Below are positions 61,083-64,000 of a stretch of DNA of 64,000 nucleotides, piece after piece. Every line of letters begins with the position of its first letter. Positions within the stretch are counted from its first letter, which is position 1. This stretch comes from Flammeovirgaceae bacterium (GTDB lineage Bacteria; Bacteroidota; Bacteroidia; Cytophagales; Cyclobacteriaceae). The stretch spans positions 2,417,225-2,481,224 of the forward strand of contig CP054185.1 of the NCBI GenBank assembly GCA_015180985.1. The letters run 5' to 3'. The notes below the pieces were generated by a model that saw only the letters and a list, made by a program, of their open reading frames with translations, did no database searches and was not told where the DNA came from. Position numbers and translations under genes: made by a program.

Positions 61083-62321
61083 TCAGTGCGCTTTTGCTTC
61101 TTTATCAACTTTATCCTGGAATAAAAGAGCAAAGATTACGATAACAAAGGCAGCAAATCCTGCCGGTATCCACCAGAATTGTTTCCACTGCTCAGGGCTT
61201 AGTGCGGTAGCGGTTCCCAGGAAACTGTTATACAGGGCACCGGCAATCTGCGCCCCAATCAGCATGCCCACTCCGTATGTTACAAGTACCAGGAAACCCT
61301 GTGCCTGCCCTCGAATTTTTTCAGTTGACTTTTTATCAACATAAATCTGGCCGGTTACAAAGAAAAAATCATAACAAATACCATGAAGCGCTATGCCCAC
61401 TATAATCATCCAGTGGATACTTTCAGGTGCACCCAGTGCAAACAAACTGTAACGCAGCACCCAAGCGAACATACCCACCAGCAACATCCATTTTACTCCC
61501 AGCCTGGCGAAAAAAAGAGGCATTAGCAGCATGAATATAACTTCACTCATTTGCCCCAGCGTTTGCGTACCGGCAATGTTGGTGAATCCGCTCGCACCAA
61601 GATAAATCTGGGTATAATTATAGTATGCGGCCAGGGGGATGCATATCAGAAACGAGCAAAGCAGGAAAATATAAAATGGTTTACTGCCCAGGGCTTTAAA
61701 TGCATCAATACCCGCGATGCTGCGAAGGGATACTTTTTCTCCGGCTCCTTTTGGAGGTGTATGTGGAAGCGAAAAACTATAGAAGCCAAGAAGTATGGAG
61801 GCAGCGGCCGTAGTATAAAGCGGAAGCGCTGTTTTTTCAGCAACGCCATTAATTAATTTACCCAGAACAAAACTGATGAATAACCCGGCTACAATCCACC
61901 CGATGGTTCCAAACACTCGGATTACCGGAAACTGGTTTTCCTGATCGGTAATGTTATGAAAGGCAAGCGAGTTGGCCAACCCCAGGGTGGGCATATAACA
62001 TAAGTTGTAAGCGAGTAACAAAATGATAAACAAGGTGGGCGACTGACTGGCTTGCGGCACAATAAACATGATGATTCCGCCCAGGATGTGAAGTACACCT
62101 AAAACCTTTTCGGTTGCAAAGTAACGGTCGGCTATCAGGCCAAGGAAAAACGGTGCTACAATAGCGGCAATCGGGTTAACCGTGTAGGGCCAGTGGGTAA
62201 GGTTGGTCATGCCCAACTCAGTCATGTAAACAGCTACGGTAGTGTACCATGCGCCCCAGATGAAGAACTGAAAAAACATCATGGCGCTAAGGCGCGGAAC
62301 AAGTAAGGATGGTGCAGACAT
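61083..62321 (-). CDS. MFS transporter of the nucleoside:H+ symporter type
   Basis: 412 residues, about 12 helices. PRLSAMMFFQFFIWGAWYTTVAVYMTELGM, WPYTVNPIAAIVAPFFLGLIADRYFATEKVLGVLHILGG and IYVDKKSTEKIRGQAQGF are typical of the NupG/XapB group; Bacteroidota members often sit by sugar-oxidation genes and may import modified sugars. Its divergent neighbour is the Gfo/Idh/MocA gene, with a palindrome between them. Substrate is undetermined. Confidence 0.8.
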   Translation of the reverse strand: MSAPSLLVPRLSAMMFFQFFIWGAWYTTVAVYMTELGMTNLTHWPYTVNPIAAIVAPFFLGLIADRYFATEKVLGVLHILGGIIMFIVPQASQSPTLFIILLLAYNLCYMPTLGLANSLAFHNITDQENQFPVIRVFGTIGWIVAGLFISFVLGKLINGVAEKTALPLYTTAAASILLGFYSFSLPHTPPKGAGEKVSLRSIAGIDAFKALGSKPFYIFLLCSFLICIPLAAYYNYTQIYLGASGFTNIAGTQTLGQMSEVIFMLLMPLFFARLGVKWMLLVGMFAWVLRYSLFALGAPESIHWMIIVGIALHGICYDFFFVTGQIYVDKKSTEKIRGQAQGFLVLVTYGVGMLIGAQIAGALYNSFLGTATALSPEQWKQFWWIPAGFAAFVIVIFALLFQDKVDKEAKAH

Positions 62322-62378
62322 ACAGGTTTAAGTTTTCCTTAATATCTGCTGAATTTTATCGTATTGCAAGTGTCTTAT

Positions 62379-62392
62379 TGCAATCGTTTGCA
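62379..62392. promoter_or_regulatory. TGCAATCGTTTGCA imperfect palindrome, possible LacI-family operator
   Basis: Lies in the 135-base gap between divergent genes 61083-62321 and 62457. It resembles GCAAACGTTTGC at 33213 with one base changed, so the region may share the regulon or have its own regulator. Confidence 0.4.
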
Positions 62393-62456
62393 CAAAAAAT
62401 CCGATGTCATATTCTATTCTTTTAAATATATTGTCATCATTAAAATCTGATTGTGC

Positions 62457-63614
62457 ATGAACCGAAAAATCCGCATGGGTATGATAGGAGGGGGTCATGG
62501 TGCATTTATTGGTGCCGTACACCGTAAGGCTGCCGCGTTGGATGGGACCCTTGAATTGGTTTGTGGATCTTTTAGCAGCAATCCCAAGACATCCCTGGAA
62601 ACGGGTAAAGCACTTTTTCTTAGTGAGAACAGGGTTTATCCAACTTATGCTGAAATGATTCATGCTGAAAAGAAACTTCCGGCCGAAAAACGGATGGAGG
62701 CTGTTTCTATCGTAACACCTAACCACCTGCATTTCGATCCGGCCAGGATGGCGCTTGAAAATGGTTTCCATGTTATCGTAGATAAACCGTTGTGCCTTTC
62801 TACATCAGAAGCAAGGCAATTGGTAAAGGTGGTCAAGAAAACAGGGCTGATCCTGGCCCTTACCCATACCTACACGGGTTACCCGATGATAAAGGAAGCC
62901 AGGCGATTGGTAAATAGCGGTGTGTTCGGTAAAATCCGGAAAGTGTATGTAGAATATACACAGGGATGGCTTGCCCAACCTGTTGAAAAGACCGGTCAAA
63001 AACAGGCTTCGTGGCGGTCGGATCCAAAGTTTTCAGGATTGGGTGGTGCCATTGGCGATATCGGCACCCATGCGGCAAATCTGGCTGAGTATATTACCGG
63101 ATCATTTATTACCGGGTTGTGTGCCGATCTACGGGCTATCGTAAAGGGCCGTGTACTTGATGATGATGCCTCCATGCTCATCAACTTCGATAATGGCGCT
63201 TCGGGTGTTTTAATTGCCACCCAGGTTGCTGCAGGTGAAGAGAATAATTTAGTTATCCGTGTTTACGGTGAGAAAGGTGGTTTGGAGTGGCGGCAGGAAG
63301 AGCCCAACACGCTTGTTTTAAAGTGGCCCGACAAACCACGGGAAATTTATCGTACCGGAATGGGATATGTTTCAGAGGCTGCAAAACTCAATACGCGCAC
63401 TCCATCAGGTCATCCCGAAGGTTACCTCGAAGCATTTGCCAACCTGTACCAATCATTTGCCAGAGCCGTAAACGATTTTAAGCCGGGAAAGAAAATCGAT
63501 CCTGCGAAATACGATTTTCCTGATGTGGAAGACGGCCTGCGCGGAATGGCCTTTATCGAAGCCTGTGTTAAGTCATCAAAGCAAAAGCAAAAATGGGTAC
63601 CCATAAAACTATGA
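62457..63614 (+). CDS. Gfo/Idh/MocA-family sugar oxidoreductase
   Basis: 385 residues from ATG 62457 (MNRKIRMGMIGGGHGAFIGAVHRKAA). NAD(P)-binding GMIGGGHGAF, then VSIVTPNHLHFDPARMALENGFHVIVDKPLCLS with the catalytic Lys in DKP, and DIGTHAANLAEYITG with a conserved DxGxH motif. The family oxidises or reduces sugar hydroxyl/keto groups. Translation is coupled to the next gene through a four-base ATGA overlap, so the products work together, likely on 3-keto sugars made by the GMC enzyme. Confidence 0.9.
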   Translation: MNRKIRMGMIGGGHGAFIGAVHRKAAALDGTLELVCGSFSSNPKTSLETGKALFLSENRVYPTYAEMIHAEKKLPAEKRMEAVSIVTPNHLHFDPARMALENGFHVIVDKPLCLSTSEARQLVKVVKKTGLILALTHTYTGYPMIKEARRLVNSGVFGKIRKVYVEYTQGWLAQPVEKTGQKQASWRSDPKFSGLGGAIGDIGTHAANLAEYITGSFITGLCADLRAIVKGRVLDDDASMLINFDNGASGVLIATQVAAGEENNLVIRVYGEKGGLEWRQEEPNTLVLKWPDKPREIYRTGMGYVSEAAKLNTRTPSGHPEGYLEAFANLYQSFARAVNDFKPGKKIDPAKYDFPDVEDGLRGMAFIEACVKSSKQKQKWVPIKL

Positions 63615-64000
63615 CGACCATTAAAGGTCCTGCTTTGTTTCTTGCCCAATTTATGGGCGCTAAACCTCCCTTTAATAAAATGGAGAGCATTTGCCGGTGG
63701 GCCGCTTCGTTGGGATTTATCGGAGTACAGATTCCGACAGTTGATGCGCGTTGCATTAATCTGAAAAAGGTTGCCGAAAGTAAAGACTTTGCCGATGAGT
63801 ATAAAGAAACCGTTCGAAGCTATGGTGTTGAAATTACAGAGCTTTCAACTCATCTGCAGGGGCAGTTGGTAGCGGTTCACCCTGCGTATGATCAATTATT
63901 TGATGGATTCGCGCCCACATCGGTGCGCAATAACCCCAAAGCCCGCCAGGCTTGGGCGGTGGATCAATTAAAACTTGCCGCTAAGGCCAGCCGCAATCTC
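63611..64000 (+). CDS. Sugar-phosphate isomerase/epimerase-like TIM barrel (partial, N-terminal)
   Basis: 130 codons run to the right edge from ATG 63611. WAASLGFIGVQIPTVDARCINLKKVAE and GVEITELSTHLQGQLVAVHPAYD resemble the first two barrel strands of the xylose-isomerase-like/IolE family, with a potential metal-site region after the second strand. It overlaps the Gfo/Idh/MocA gene by four bases. The C-terminal part is outside the window, so activity cannot be judged. Confidence 0.75.
   Translation, partial: MTTIKGPALFLAQFMGAKPPFNKMESICRWAASLGFIGVQIPTVDARCINLKKVAESKDFADEYKETVRSYGVEITELSTHLQGQLVAVHPAYDQLFDGFAPTSVRNNPKARQAWAVDQLKLAAKASRNL

Noticed and set aside
1-64000. tRNA, rRNA or riboswitch genes
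   Set aside because: No cloverleaf-like or rRNA-like segment, nor a recognisable riboswitch core, was found by eye; a covariance-model scan could still reveal one.

Overview
The window reads as a chromosome segment of a Bacteroidota bacterium, most likely Cytophagales. It has a SusE/SusC/SusD outer-membrane glycan uptake locus, a secreted amylase ending in a type IX secretion (T9SS) sorting domain, many Bacteroidota-style lipoproteins, large FG-GAP/ASPIC lipoproteins and TAnnTTTG-like promoter boxes. No rRNA, tRNA or CRISPR array was seen. The taxon is inferred from gene content only.

Region 1 (1-6040) is ordinary: the end of a sodium/solute symporter, a MoeB/ThiF-rhodanese fusion, a RidA-like protein, a probable outer-membrane protein, an L-2-hydroxyglutarate oxidase and a membrane HAMP-GAF-PAS protein without a recognisable output domain.

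Region 2 (6057-18956) is an accessory island bounded by two copies of an 83-bp direct repeat. Each copy holds a terminator plus the first codons of a vanished gene. Inside is an array of promoter-proximally truncated RHS-repeat tips. Several carry the RHS core (YDLFFRNYDP..GRMNQIDPMAAKYASLTPYN) and each has a different C-terminal domain (CT) followed tightly by a small partner gene. I label the modules A (6140-7511), B (7709-9472), C (9580-10939), D (10944-11261, fragment), E (12244-13988), G (14267-15728), F (16461-18364) and H (18398-18805, fragment). This is the layout of an orphan polymorphic toxin-immunity array. Modules C and F pair an HExxGH zincin-like CT with a membrane-anchored protein resembling the NTR domain of tissue inhibitors of metalloproteinases (TIMPs). 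That would be a toxin neutralised by a TIMP-type inhibitor. A delimiter, QTQxGP in protein and CAAACGCAA in DNA, sits where CT modules begin, and the DNA motif recurs just 3' of partner genes, so the CT+partner cassettes may be exchanged through it. A hairpin repeat with a TAnCTTAG box heads five units. IS3 and IS1182 remnants, an ORF6N gene and a VapBC-like pair are interspersed.

Region 3 (19024-38600) starts with msrA and a lipoprotein, then becomes an alpha-glucan locus. A minus-strand cluster encodes a LacI-type regulator, a GH31 alpha-glucosidase, an MFS sugar transporter and an esterase with a CBM48-like domain. Divergently there follow a secreted GH13 amylase, beta-phosphoglucomutase, a GH65 phosphorylase, SusE-like, SusC and SusD. 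CAAACGTTTG-type palindromes in the lacI/amylase gap and before the susE-like gene suggest LacI control.

Region 4 (38627-58622) is a long plus-strand run, mostly with overlapping start/stop codons: three paralogous ~1100-residue ASPIC/FG-GAP lipoproteins, a small lipoprotein, an exported GH65 enzyme, a vanadium haloperoxidase-like lipoprotein, a DUF3179 protein, a second MFS sugar transporter, a GH13 alpha-glucosidase, a ROK kinase and a PfkB kinase. It extends the alpha-glucoside theme: outer-membrane capture, periplasmic cleavage, import, cytoplasmic hydrolysis, phosphorylation.

Region 5 (58700-64000) has a GMC oxidoreductase with its gluconate-2-dehydrogenase subunit-3-like partner, a nucleoside/sugar-type MFS symporter, a Gfo/Idh/MocA oxidoreductase and the start of a sugar-phosphate isomerase/epimerase-like TIM barrel. 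This set fits oxidation of glycosides to 3-keto derivatives followed by cytoplasmic processing.
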